A DNA stretch of 64,000 nt from DT-111 sp965263225 (GCA_965263225.1 CBDHHG010000001.1:682001-746000), one strand, 5' to 3'; shown: positions 27,474 through 36,321, counted from the stretch's first letter. Program-made: numbers and translations. Notes: generated from the sequence alone by a model not told the origin.

Positions 27474-28876
27474 TAGCTAAGTCCGCCGCCCATTCCCAGT
27501 GAAAAAGGATGACGATCAAAAATTGGAGTGACGGATTTATACATTACCCCGTCAAGGTACAGCCCTAGTTTGGGGCTCAAAGCATAGGCTAAACCATATC
27601 CTAGTCCAACATCCAAATAGCCGACCTGAATGGAGCCATCATTAATGGCATGTCCTTGATAGTAGAGCTGAGAAAAAGAAAAGGATAAATATCTAATTTT
27701 CGAGCTATTACTAATTAGATCATTCCAAACCAAGCCTGTCCGCAAATGATATTTCAACCGTCCATGCCCCATTCGATAGCTAAGCCATAGCGGGAAGCTA
27801 ACATAAGAGGTATGTTGATAGGCGGCAAAATCCATTTCGAAAAGCTCCCCTGGTTCTAGTCCGTTAGGCTCATTCGATAGTTCATTGGCAATTATGGTGC
27901 GAATACTTATCTTATGACTCTCATCATAATAACTATAAGGGCTAGCAGAATGTCCCAAGGCATTCATCTGACTATCCTCCAACGTATAGGCAAAAACGAA
28001 ATCGCCCCCTAAGGGTCTTCGCTGATCCTTATAGCCAAGGCCTGTACGGATGGACCAGCGACGGTTGAGGTCAAAATCTAGGAAAAAACCTACCGTTTTT
28101 GTACTTGAAGGATTATTGGCGTAAAAAGAAGGTGTGTCTCCCCCTGCATCTTCGGATCGGCGAGCCCGTCTCCACAAGGCATTAAGTGGGTTATCGTGAA
28201 AATTGGTGCTCTCCATCCAGGCGCCGATAGACCATTTGTGACTTTTTATCGGCTTTATTTCTAGTGGTTTAAAAGTAGGTGGCTGATGCTGAAAGTTGGG
28301 AGTCCCTTTCTTTTCTTCAATCGGTTGTAGTAATTGCCAATTCGGCTTAGGTTGGAAGTTTTCAAGCTTGGACTGAGAAGCCACTTCCAATGTTTGGCTA
28401 TTGAATAACTTAGTGATCTCCGCTTTAGCTTGCTTGGTATTAGCCGTCTCTTGCTCTGGTAAAGTAGTAGATGAAAAAATGTTGTTACTACTTGTTAAAA
28501 CAGGAGTTTCCTCCTGCTCCGTCTGGTGATATTGCAGATGGACCTCCTCCTTTTTAGAGATCATTTGCTCAGCAGTTGTCTCCGAAGCAACCACATCCGT
28601 TTGTAGTGCTTCTAGCTCAGTCCACAGTTTTTGGATGGCAATCTCCTGCTCTTCCACCTTTTCTTTCCATTGATGAACACTATATAAATGCCACACAGTG
28701 ATGCTACTTAGGATAAACATCACCCCCAAAAGTCCCCACAGCCATAGTGGCTTGGTCTTTCGTTCTGGCACAGGAATAAGTCCTTCTATTCGCCCCCAAA
28801 GTCCCTCACTAGGCAGTTCTTCATAATGGGACAACTGGTTCTTTACAAATTCTTCTAGTTGATCTCTCCGTTCCAT
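27464..28876 (-). CDS. ECF sigma-factor partner: anti-sigma-like N-terminus, TM, barrel-like C-terminus
   Basis: This is a 470-residue protein encoded one base after the ECF sigma gene. Residues 1-42 (MERRDQLEEFVKNQLSHYEELPSEGLWGRIE) resemble the short cytoplasmic segment found in Bacteroidota anti-sigma-type membrane proteins. One membrane helix follows at about 43-66, then a coiled or low-complexity linker, and about 250 C-terminal residues with alternating aromatic/polar strands (WSIGAWMESTNF, WSIRTGLGYK, YVSFPLWLSYRMG, VGYLDVGLGYGLAY) ending in QF, typical of outer-membrane beta-barrels. How one chain could serve both membranes is unclear. The likely role is to hold and release the sigma factor. 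Confidence 0.75.
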   Translation of the reverse strand: MERRDQLEEFVKNQLSHYEELPSEGLWGRIEGLIPVPERKTKPLWLWGLLGVMFILSSITVWHLYSVHQWKEKVEEQEIAIQKLWTELEALQTDVVASETTAEQMISKKEEVHLQYHQTEQEETPVLTSSNNIFSSTTLPEQETANTKQAKAEITKLFNSQTLEVASQSKLENFQPKPNWQLLQPIEEKKGTPNFQHQPPTFKPLEIKPIKSHKWSIGAWMESTNFHDNPLNALWRRARRSEDAGGDTPSFYANNPSSTKTVGFFLDFDLNRRWSIRTGLGYKDQRRPLGGDFVFAYTLEDSQMNALGHSASPYSYYDESHKISIRTIIANELSNEPNGLEPGELFEMDFAAYQHTSYVSFPLWLSYRMGHGRLKYHLRTGLVWNDLISNSSKIRYLSFSFSQLYYQGHAINDGSIQVGYLDVGLGYGLAYALSPKLGLYLDGVMYKSVTPIFDRHPFSLGMGGGLSYQF

Positions 28877-28877
28877 A

Positions 28878-29414
28878 TCATACTACTTGCTCCAGCATTT
28901 TCCTCAAGGCAGCTTTGGCTCGAGATAATTGGGATTTTGAAGTCGCTTCACTAATTTCCAGTTTGGCTGCTATCTCTTTATGAGAATAGCCTTCAATCAC
29001 ATACATATTAAAAACGGTTCGGTAACCATCTGGTAATTGCTGAATCAACCGAATCAGCATTTTAGCACCAAATTGGCTAAAGATATCTTCTGTACTTTCG
29101 ACAGATTCAGCCAAGTGTTCAATTTCAATGTCAACAAACTGGGTTTTCTTGCGGCGGAGTTTTTGTAAGGCTACGTTAATAACTACTCTCCTCAACCAAC
29201 CAGTAAAAGAACCAATCGGCTGGTATTGGTAGAGATTGGCGTAAATTTTCACAAAACCTTCCTGGAGAAAATCTTCTGCCTCCTCTTTGTTAGAAGCATA
29301 ACGTAGACAAACCCCCATCAACATCGGGCTGTATTGGCGATAGAGCTCTTCCTGCGCTCGCCGGTCACCCGCTTTGCATTTTTTGATGAGCGATTGTGTG
29401 TTTTCTCCGTTCAA
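28878..29414 (-). CDS. RNA polymerase ECF-type sigma factor
   Basis: This 178-residue sigma-70 family protein has only regions 2 and 4. Region 2 is YRQYSPMLMGVCLRYASNKEEAEDFLQEGFVKIYANLYQY (about 24-63) with the -10 recognition helix WLRRVVINVALQKLRRKK. Region 4 is LPDGYRTVFNMYVIEGYSHKEIAAKLEISEATSKSQLSRAK, the -35-binding HTH. It forms a two-gene operon with the membrane partner (one-base gap). Autoregulation is suggested by the ECF-like element at 29494-29521. Confidence 0.95.
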   Translation of the reverse strand: MNGENTQSLIKKCKAGDRRAQEELYRQYSPMLMGVCLRYASNKEEAEDFLQEGFVKIYANLYQYQPIGSFTGWLRRVVINVALQKLRRKKTQFVDIEIEHLAESVESTEDIFSQFGAKMLIRLIQQLPDGYRTVFNMYVIEGYSHKEIAAKLEISEATSKSQLSRAKAALRKMLEQVV

Positions 29415-29493
29415 GGTCTTGAATTAGAAATAATGGGTAATCAGTAGTTGGATGAGTCCAACGATCCGCCTTCTAATGTAAAACCTTTTTTTC

Positions 29494-29521
29494 ATAAAGT
29501 GCACGAATGCATAAAAAGGTT
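29494..29521 (-). promoter_or_regulatory. Candidate autoregulated ECF promoter
   Basis: On the minus strand AACCTTTTT is followed by GTGCACTTTA, with about 17 bases from the start of one to the other. The second ECF sigma gene in this window has AACCCTTGT followed by TTGTCTATAG at nearly the same spacing. It lies about 80 bases before the sigma start. The AACCTTTTT and AAAAAGGTT blocks also form an inverted repeat around it. Confidence 0.4.
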
Positions 29522-29693
29522 GCTTCTGCTGCTATGGACAATTATATGGTGGTGAATAAGTGACTGGGTACATTAGGTGAGTTGTTTTGAATTTAGATTA
29601 GGTACAGGCCGGTTTAGCCGCCAACTAGATTCGGGATGCTAGCGGCACTAACAAGCCCGATTCAGCAACGCCATATATCATCAAAAGAGCATT

Positions 29694-29714
29694 ATAAGCC
29701 CTAGTAGGTCTTAT
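29694..29714 (-). terminator. Weak hairpin after the ATP-grasp gene
   Basis: ATAAG.CCT-agt-AGG.CTTAT forms an interrupted 8-base-pair stem. On the minus strand it is followed by a short TTTT. It lies 10 bases beyond the ATP-grasp stop. Confidence 0.35.
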
Positions 29715-29724
29715 CCAGCACTAC

Positions 29725-30939
29725 TTAATCCGTAGGCTTGTCAGGAACGGGAGCACTAGCATGAAAATCCTGGAAAATACGATCTACATAACTATTCAAT
29801 AGTTCCAAAATTCTTTCTCGGCGATCAGACTGGAGAATTAGACCAATGTGGTAGGGTTTATTAAGTCGCCAAACAATTTCAGGGTCCGCAAAGCCAGAAT
29901 GATCAGGGTGCTCAAACCGAGAAAGGGAAACAATAATTCCTGCATAATCATTGCGAACCGGAGGCAAAGCATAGGGCTGGCCTTTAGCGATAGCATCCTC
30001 TATCTTGGCCCATTCCGCCCATAGATTAATCCCGGAAGAATATTCTACCATCTCCGCCAGATGAGCTCCTCCTACTCTAGAGGCCGTTTCCAGGAAATAG
30101 TATTCTCCCGTTTCTTTAGACTTTATGTACTCGGTATGCGACGCACTATACTGCATACCAAAGGCTTCCATAACTTTTACGTTTAGAGTCTGCAAAGCTT
30201 CCTCATCTTCTCCGCCAAAAGCGCAGACGTGAGAACGAAAAACCCCTCCACCATGTGCTACCTCAAATGGTGTGTTAAGGTATTGCGAAACCCGACAGAA
30301 AATATTTTCACCCTCTACCGTAAGGGCATCTACATGATAAACATCTCCTGGCTTAAATTGCTCCACCAAATAGTCGTGTCTTTTAGGGCCTAGCTCATGC
30401 ACCACCGCCCAAAGTTCCTCCGCTGAATGTACCTTCTTAATCCCGGTCGCTGAAGCTTCAGAACGCGGTTTTACTACCCAGGGGGCCTCTACCGTATTAG
30501 CAAAGGTATTGATATCCTCATCTGTAAATAAGGAGGAAAAAGGAGGCACAGCAATCCCAGCATCCTGAGCCCGAGCCCGCATGGCTAGTTTATCCCTGAA
30601 GTACCTTGCTGTCGTTTGCCCCATCCCTGGAATTCTAAATGTCTCTCGCAGTAGAGCCGCCTTTTCTACATCAAAGTCATCCAAGGCAATAATGCGATCT
30701 ATCTTATTTTTCTGCATCAACCAGGCCGTACCTTCGATCATGTGTTCCAGGTTAGTCGGAGAGTTGGAGTCATCTTCCAAATAGAAAATCTCATCGATCG
30801 ACTCCTTAGGCCACGGATGATGTTCTAGCTTTTTATGCGTAAGTAGAAAAACGCGATTTCCCGCCGCTTTACAGGCTTTCAAAAAGTCTCCGCCTTTGAA
30901 ATAGAATGAAACGCAAAGAAAGGTGAGGGATTGGGCCAT
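29725..30939 (-). CDS. ATP-grasp domain protein (carbamoyl-phosphate-synthase L-like ligase)
   Basis: This is a 404-residue protein. Residues about 1-110 form a pre-ATP-grasp Rossmann-like domain. Residues about 115-310 are the ATP-grasp fold, with FRDKLAMRARAQDAGIAVPPF, the nucleotide loop VVKPRSEASATGIKKV, the hydrophobic VEQFKPGDVYHVDALTVEG and the metal-binding end YYFLETASRVGGAHLAEMVEYSSGINLW. Enzymes of this type join a carboxylate to an amine or thiol via an acyl phosphate. The substrate is unknown, and no NRPS, cyanophycin or peptide-tag gene is nearby. It lies 104 bases downstream of a CrtA-like gene in the same direction and may be co-transcribed with it. Confidence 0.88.
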   Translation of the reverse strand: MAQSLTFLCVSFYFKGGDFLKACKAAGNRVFLLTHKKLEHHPWPKESIDEIFYLEDDSNSPTNLEHMIEGTAWLMQKNKIDRIIALDDFDVEKAALLRETFRIPGMGQTTARYFRDKLAMRARAQDAGIAVPPFSSLFTDEDINTFANTVEAPWVVKPRSEASATGIKKVHSAEELWAVVHELGPKRHDYLVEQFKPGDVYHVDALTVEGENIFCRVSQYLNTPFEVAHGGGVFRSHVCAFGGEDEEALQTLNVKVMEAFGMQYSASHTEYIKSKETGEYYFLETASRVGGAHLAEMVEYSSGINLWAEWAKIEDAIAKGQPYALPPVRNDYAGIIVSLSRFEHPDHSGFADPEIVWRLNKPYHIGLILQSDRRERILELLNSYVDRIFQDFHASAPVPDKPTD

Positions 30940-31043
30940 AATAGTGCATTTTATGAGACAAATTCCAGGAAAGCAAAATAAGAAGTAAGCCGAAAAAGAC
31001 CCTGTTTACGCGATGATATTTTTAACCATGCTGCACTTTTACT

Positions 31044-31760
31044 TTATTTATTGGCCAATTCTTGAAGTAAGGACCTCCCTTCCCATGTTCCGCGCTCAGC
31101 ATAGGGAGTAAATCTGGCAAACAATTCTTCCTTATACCACCCCAACGCTCTTGTTCTTCGGATGACCTCTTTATGGTATTTGTCTTGATATGCATAAGCC
31201 TTCATTTCTCTGCTACTATTCCATACACTAAAAGTAGCTTGTTGCATCAGTGGTAATTCCCCCACACCTACAGAGAAGTGCCTACCCGCCTGATCTCCAA
31301 CCGCTCGGCTTACGCGCGGAACAAAACGCCAAAACTGCCAAAGCTTCTTTGTTTTGATCGTGGCCCTGGTTAAAACACAAATGGGGTCCTCTTCATCCAC
31401 CTTTTCCTTTCCCTCAAAAGGATTGATGCCATCCCAACTACCATGTGCAACCGCAGTGCGCATAAAAACGGTCCATTGCTCTCTGCTTCTTCTGTTCAGT
31501 TCGGCAAAAAGAGGGTGGCTTTCTAAGAAAGCCAATGCCATAGTTTCATTCTCCCATACTCCCAATAAGCCATAGACACCTAGATTTGGCCAGATTTGAA
31601 ATCCATTGCCACCACCACTGCCTAACATTTTGGAGAACGATAAGCCCGGGACATCTGCCAATTGAGCCGGTGCCAACCCCATTTGTTTGAAGCCCCACCA
31701 GCGCTGCTTCATACCCTCGAATTGGAAGAAAGTGATCGTAACAATTTGCTTATTATTCAT
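31044..31760 (-). CDS. Spheroidene monooxygenase (CrtA)-like protein
   Basis: This 238-residue protein resembles the CrtA family, which inserts oxygen at C-2 or C-4 of acyclic or cyclic carotenoids. Family-like stretches are VTITFFQFEG, KMLGSGGGNGF, LGVWEN at the centre, then VPRVSRAVGDQAGRHFSVGVGE and YHKEVIRRTRALGWYKEELFARF at the C-terminus. Many bacterial homologues lie outside carotenoid clusters and may be haem or oxidoreductase proteins of another role. No crt genes are visible here. The assignment to the family is good; the substrate is not established. Confidence 0.8.
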   Translation of the reverse strand: MNNKQIVTITFFQFEGMKQRWWGFKQMGLAPAQLADVPGLSFSKMLGSGGGNGFQIWPNLGVYGLLGVWENETMALAFLESHPLFAELNRRSREQWTVFMRTAVAHGSWDGINPFEGKEKVDEEDPICVLTRATIKTKKLWQFWRFVPRVSRAVGDQAGRHFSVGVGELPLMQQATFSVWNSSREMKAYAYQDKYHKEVIRRTRALGWYKEELFARFTPYAERGTWEGRSLLQELANK

Positions 31761-31993
31761 GTCTAATCAACAATTGTTTATAGTTTTTGATGTAACTTTT
31801 ACCAGAAATTGCGTTAAAATAAGAGCGATGTTGTGTGTATCGCCATGCCTATTCTTCTTAATTTAGAGCCACCATCAATAGGTTTTCGCTTCTAAAGGCG
31901 CAAAATAGCTTAGAGAATACCTATTTCTGAGAAAACTTTATAACACAAACAGAGGGGAAGCATTTTTTTGAATAAGTTAGAATTTAAATAGGA

Positions 31994-33643
31994 ATGCGTA
32001 AGCAAATCAAATACCTCCTTAGTCTTTTTGCCTTTGTACTCTTGGGGTCTATAGTATGGGGACAAGAGATCCCGGATCTTGAGCAACAACTAAAAGAGGC
32101 AAGTAGCACTAAAGAGAAAATGTATCTGAATTTCCAGCTGGGCGAAGCCTATCTGCGAAAGGATACGGAGAAGGCACTTTCCCATGCGAAAGCCGCTCAT
32201 TCTCAATCCACAGAGATTAAGAACAATAATGTGGCTGCCAGTTCTGCCTACCTCCTTGCTCAAATCTACGAGCGGGATCGCAATACGCGCAATATGGAGG
32301 TTTGGCTAAAGAGTGCTACCCGATATGCGAAGGCGGCTGGTGATGCGGACTTGATCATCAAGAGCGTAGACAAGAGAAGTAAGCTAGCGACCAAACAGCG
32401 AAACTATCGCCGAGCCTATGAGATCAATCAGGAAGCCTTTTCCTATTTCAGTCAGTCTGGTACCAGTATGGGGGATCTGGAAAGGAAATTCGAAATGCAG
32501 AAGAAAGCATTGGAGCGGTCCAGGGTAGAACTACAGAAACAGAAGGATAAGCTAGAGTTTGACATCAGGAATTTGCGCATGGAAATGGAGCAAGTGGATG
32601 CAGATAACTCTCAACTGGAGGCGAAGCAGAGGCAATTGCTTCAAGTGAATCAAGAACGAGAAAGTGAGATCACTGAAAAAGAGAAGGAACTAGTCGATAT
32701 CGCCAAGCAAAAAGAGAAAGCGGAAAGAACGGCTGAAAAACGCGCCGAAGAAATCGACAAACTCAGTGAAGCAGCAGCTAAGGAAGAACTGGCCAAAAAA
32801 GAGCTGGAAAATGACCTGATGCAGGCCCAGCTGATTGCCAAAGAAAGTGAGAACCTAAGAAACTTATCCATCGCTACCGCCGGAGGGGTATTCCTACTTG
32901 CCTTACTGTTTTATAGTCGTTACCGAGCTAAGCGTCGAGCCAATGTTTCTTTGGAGGAAAAGAATAAGATCATCGAAGAAGAACGACAGCGCTCTGATGA
33001 ATTGCTACTTAATATATTACCCGAACCCATTGCCGAAGAATTGAAGGAAAGTGGAAAGGCTCGTGCACGCCGATTCGATGAGGTCACAGTCTTGTTTACG
33101 GATTTTAAAAACTTCACTCGGATTTCTGAAATGTTAAGTCCGGAAGAGTTGGTCGAAGAGTTGGATAAATGCTTCAAAGCATTTGATTTCATTATTGGCC
33201 AATACGGAGATATTGAGAAAATCAAAACCATTGGGGATGCGTACATGTGTGCTAGTGGTTTGACGGATGGGAGAGTGATGCCTAATAGTATCGTTAAAGC
33301 CGCTTTGGAGATGCAGCTTTTCTTGGATGAGCAAAAACAAGAACGCATGCGCATTGGCAAGCCCTATTTTGAGGCACGCATCGGGATTCACACCGGACCG
33401 GTAGTTGCTGGAGTAGTAGGGGTAAAGAAATTTGCCTATGATATTTGGGGAGATACGGTAAATACGGCTTCACGGGTAGAATCCAATAGTGATCCTGGCC
33501 GCGTGAATATTTCTGAAACCACTTATAATCTAGTTCGCTACAAATTCGAATGCGAATACAGAGGAAAGGTCGAAGCCAAAAATAAAGGCCAAATCGATAT
33601 GTACTATGTGAACCGGGAATTATCTGGTGCCCTAGTGGGTTAA
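31994..33643 (+). CDS. Membrane class III adenylate cyclase with periplasmic TPR/coiled-coil domain
   Basis: This is a 549-residue protein. A signal sequence (1-23) precedes TPR-like helices (about 30-150) and a coiled coil (about 160-285), which should lie in the periplasm. A membrane helix occupies about 292-310, then comes the HAMP-less linker KNKIIEEERQRSDELLLNILP, the usual signal helix of these cyclases. The catalytic domain begins near 362: metal residues Asp370 (FTDFKNF) and Asp415 (TIGDAYM), with KIKTIGD and YDIWGDTVNTASR supplying the Lys/Asp pair that in the family selects ATP over GTP, plus the transition-state Asn and Arg. It probably makes cAMP in response to a periplasmic cue. 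A Crp/Fnr regulator lies elsewhere in the window but is not linked by position. Confidence 0.92.
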   Translation: MRKQIKYLLSLFAFVLLGSIVWGQEIPDLEQQLKEASSTKEKMYLNFQLGEAYLRKDTEKALSHAKAAHSQSTEIKNNNVAASSAYLLAQIYERDRNTRNMEVWLKSATRYAKAAGDADLIIKSVDKRSKLATKQRNYRRAYEINQEAFSYFSQSGTSMGDLERKFEMQKKALERSRVELQKQKDKLEFDIRNLRMEMEQVDADNSQLEAKQRQLLQVNQERESEITEKEKELVDIAKQKEKAERTAEKRAEEIDKLSEAAAKEELAKKELENDLMQAQLIAKESENLRNLSIATAGGVFLLALLFYSRYRAKRRANVSLEEKNKIIEEERQRSDELLLNILPEPIAEELKESGKARARRFDEVTVLFTDFKNFTRISEMLSPEELVEELDKCFKAFDFIIGQYGDIEKIKTIGDAYMCASGLTDGRVMPNSIVKAALEMQLFLDEQKQERMRIGKPYFEARIGIHTGPVVAGVVGVKKFAYDIWGDTVNTASRVESNSDPGRVNISETTYNLVRYKFECEYRGKVEAKNKGQIDMYYVNRELSGALVG

Positions 33644-33701
33644 TATCCTAGTCGATCCAAATCCTCTTTTTCAGACGAGAACCACAGACGGAGAATTTTT
33701 G

Positions 33702-33731
33702 TTGTATTCAGGTACTTTTACGCTACTTTCG
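33702..33731 (+). promoter_or_regulatory. Candidate uvrB promoter
   Basis: TTG at 33702-33704 and TACTTTCG at 33724-33731 are 19 bases apart, close to the Bacteroidota TTTG/TAnnTTTG pattern with one mismatch in the -7 element. It lies about 95 bases before the uvrB start. Confidence 0.35.
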
Positions 33732-33809
33732 TGATAGAACCTAAATGAGCAATTAGGGAAGTAAACAATACTGTCTAGCATTTGCCAGCCATTTTACCCA
33801 TTAATTGCC

Positions 33810-33836
33810 ATGAAAAAACTGAACTGTGAGTTTTGA
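33810..33836 (+). CDS. Possible 8-codon leader ORF overlapping the uvrB start
   Basis: An ATG opens the short frame MKKLNCEF, which stops 8 bases inside uvrB in another frame. It overlaps the GTG start of uvrB by 11 bases, the layout expected for translational coupling or start-site competition. It could equally be chance. Confidence 0.25.
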   Translation: MKKLNCEF

Positions 33837-35850
33837 ACTAATTTCTCCATTCGAACCTACCGGGGACCAGCCCCAAGCTATTAAACAATTGGTACAAGGC
33901 GTTGACATTGGCGATAAAGCCCAGGTGCTGTTAGGTGTAACTGGCTCTGGTAAAACCTTTACGATTGCCAACACTATCGCTAAACTCAATCGCCCCACCC
34001 TTGTTTTAACCCACAATAAGACCTTAACCGCTCAGCTCTATGGGGAATTCAAATCCTTTTTCCCCAATAATGCGGTAGAGTATTTCGTATCCTATTACGA
34101 CTATTATCAGCCAGAAGCCTACATCTCCGTTACAGACACCTATATCGAAAAAGATCTGCAGATCAACGAGGAAGTGGATAAGCTACGGCTACGGGCCACC
34201 TCCTCCTTACTTTCTGGCCGCCGTGATATTATTATTGTAGCCTCCGTTTCTTGTATCTATGGTATGGGAAATCCAGAGGATTACAAGAGCAGCATCATAA
34301 GGATTCAACAAGGGCAAAGTATTTCGCGCAACACCTTCCTCTATCGCTTGGTAGAAAGTTTGTATTCCCGGACGGAAACAGACTTCAGGCGGGCTACCTT
34401 CCGCGTTCGGGGAGACACGGTGGATATCAATCTTCCCTACGTAGACTATGGATATCGCGTTACCTTCTTCGGAGATGAAATCGAGGAGATCGAGCGTTTG
34501 GAGATTGAATCCGGTAAGCGGATTGAGAGCATGGAAACCGCAGCAATCTTTCCAGCCAACCTATATGTAGCGCCAAAGGAACGAATGAATGAGATCATTC
34601 GAGAAATTGAGGATGAACTACACGAACAAGAGAAATACTTCGAAAAGGAAAGAAGGCTACTTGAGGCCAAAAGAATCAGGGAACGCACCACCTTTGATCT
34701 GGAAATGATACGGGAATTGGGCTATTGTAATGGGGTGGAGAATTATTCTCGCTTTTTCGATGGCCGCAGGCAGGGTACTCGCCCGTTCTGCCTCCTAGAT
34801 TACTTCCCCGATGACTTTTTGTTAGTGATCGATGAAAGTCATGTGACCATCCCTCAGGTACGTGGCATGTACGGAGGAGACCGAGCCAGGAAATTAAGCT
34901 TAGTCAATTTTGGTTTCCGTTTACCGTCTGCCATGGATAATCGGCCTTTGAATTTCACCGAATTTGAAGGTATTGTCAATCAGACGATCTTCGTGAGCGC
35001 CACCCCTGGCAATTATGAGTTAGAGCAAACTGGTGGCTTAATCGTTGAACAATTAATCCGACCAACTGGATTATTAGACCCTCCGATCGAAGTACGTCCT
35101 AGTTTGAATCAAATCGATGATTTGTTGGAAGAAGTGGATGAACGAATTAAAAGGGACGAGCGGGTACTGGTTACGACACTGACCAAAAGAATGGCGGAAG
35201 AATTGACCAAGTATTTGAGCAAACTCCGTATAAAGGTAAGATACATCCACTCAGAAGTAGATACAATGGAACGGGTGGAAATACTCAGAGATTTGAGACT
35301 GGGTAGTTTTGATGTCTTGGTGGGTGTGAACTTGCTCCGGGAAGGACTGGATCTCCCCGAAGTATCGCTCGTTGCCATCATTGATGCGGATAAAGAAGGT
35401 TTTTTGCGAAACGATCGGTCTTTGACCCAAACCGCCGGGCGGGCAGCCCGTAACTCTAATGGTTTGGTTATTTTCTATGCGGATAAAATAACAGATTCCA
35501 TGGAACGAACCATTGATGAAACCAACCGCAGACGAGCTATCCAGATGGCTTATAATGAAGAGCATGGCATCATTCCTACTACCGTTAAGAAGTCCAAAGA
35601 AGAAATTCTGGAACAGAAGTCAATTCTAGACATTCGCGGTAAAAAGAGCAAAGCTTACATTGAGGATGATACGCCAAGTGTAGCTGCCGACCCATTGATT
35701 GGTTACCTCACTCGGGAGCAGCTTGAACTTATGATCGAACAGACGGATCGCAAAATGAAAAAAGCAGCCAAAGAGTTGGATTTCATTTCGGCGGCACAAT
35801 TCCGCGATGAGTTATTTGCCCTAAAAGAGCAACTCAAGAAATCTGCCTAG
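33826..35850 (+). CDS. uvrB: UvrABC system protein B
   Basis: UvrB is the 674-residue damage-verification helicase of nucleotide excision repair, which loads UvrC after UvrA delivers it. The GTG start is fixed by homology: MSFELISPFEPTGDQPQAI is the canonical N-terminus. Walker A is GVTGSGKT at 37-44, and the beta-hairpin that clamps DNA is YYDYYQPEAYIS (about 91-102). Helicase motifs DESHVT, TLTKRMAEELTKYL and QTAGRAARN are present. The C-terminal UVR motif, which contacts UvrC, is LELMIEQTDRKMKKAAKELDF (split across about 630-655). Length is normal. It is apparently monocistronic. Confidence 0.97.
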   Translation: MSFELISPFEPTGDQPQAIKQLVQGVDIGDKAQVLLGVTGSGKTFTIANTIAKLNRPTLVLTHNKTLTAQLYGEFKSFFPNNAVEYFVSYYDYYQPEAYISVTDTYIEKDLQINEEVDKLRLRATSSLLSGRRDIIIVASVSCIYGMGNPEDYKSSIIRIQQGQSISRNTFLYRLVESLYSRTETDFRRATFRVRGDTVDINLPYVDYGYRVTFFGDEIEEIERLEIESGKRIESMETAAIFPANLYVAPKERMNEIIREIEDELHEQEKYFEKERRLLEAKRIRERTTFDLEMIRELGYCNGVENYSRFFDGRRQGTRPFCLLDYFPDDFLLVIDESHVTIPQVRGMYGGDRARKLSLVNFGFRLPSAMDNRPLNFTEFEGIVNQTIFVSATPGNYELEQTGGLIVEQLIRPTGLLDPPIEVRPSLNQIDDLLEEVDERIKRDERVLVTTLTKRMAEELTKYLSKLRIKVRYIHSEVDTMERVEILRDLRLGSFDVLVGVNLLREGLDLPEVSLVAIIDADKEGFLRNDRSLTQTAGRAARNSNGLVIFYADKITDSMERTIDETNRRRAIQMAYNEEHGIIPTTVKKSKEEILEQKSILDIRGKKSKAYIEDDTPSVAADPLIGYLTREQLELMIEQTDRKMKKAAKELDFISAAQFRDELFALKEQLKKSA

Positions 35851-35922
35851 AAGCATCAATGATCTTGGGAATAGCGATCTTATCTGGCTAAAAGCCTATT
35901 TTAGGGTAAAATAGCCTGGATT

Positions 35923-36321
35923 GTGCCTACATTTTCTATCGATCTGCTGGATGTACTCATCATCCTTGGAGTGGGACAAGGATTCCTACTCCTCTTGTTA
36001 ACTGTATCCAAGTTTCAACAGAAAAAATTAGCTCTTCATTATTTAGCGGCTTTGCTATTTACCCTTACTTGGTTTCAGCCGGAGTTTTTAGATATGTTTG
36101 CCCAGCGGCTAGTTCAGTATAAAGAACTTGATAAGGCCATAGCCGTTTATCAATACAATCAGGAGTTGTTTCCCGATGAGGATTTCACCTATGCGAACTT
36201 GGCCAACGCCTATTTCCTGGACAAAAAGAAAAAAATGGCTCAATCTTTCGCAGAAAAAGCCTTGGAGAAAAATGAATTCAACACCTTAGGACTGGAATTA
36301 AACCGACTTCTGGCTAACTAA
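35923..36321 (+). CDS. Small chimeric ORF: AraC-regulator-like membrane start fused to TPR
   Basis: This is a 132-residue frame with a GTG start. The first 50 residues (LIILGVGQGFLLLLLTVSK, then LALHYLAALLF) look like the first two helices of the membrane-bound AraC regulators common in Bacteroidota; the regulator at 41501 begins in the same style. From about residue 57 on (ELDKAIAVYQYNQELFPDEDF.YANLANAYF) it resembles the TPR pair that ends many serine hydrolases of this phylum. It probably arose by deletion between two genes. Whether it is expressed is unknown. Confidence 0.55.
   Translation: MPTFSIDLLDVLIILGVGQGFLLLLLTVSKFQQKKLALHYLAALLFTLTWFQPEFLDMFAQRLVQYKELDKAIAVYQYNQELFPDEDFTYANLANAYFLDKKKKMAQSFAEKALEKNEFNTLGLELNRLLAN

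Larger units (their letters stand above)
29415..29724. other. 310-bp intergenic region upstream of the ECF sigma gene
   Basis: It holds the candidate ECF promoter (29494-29521), a weak hairpin after the ATP-grasp gene (29694-29714) and otherwise nothing I can recognise. No ORF or RNA fold is evident. Confidence 0.6.
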
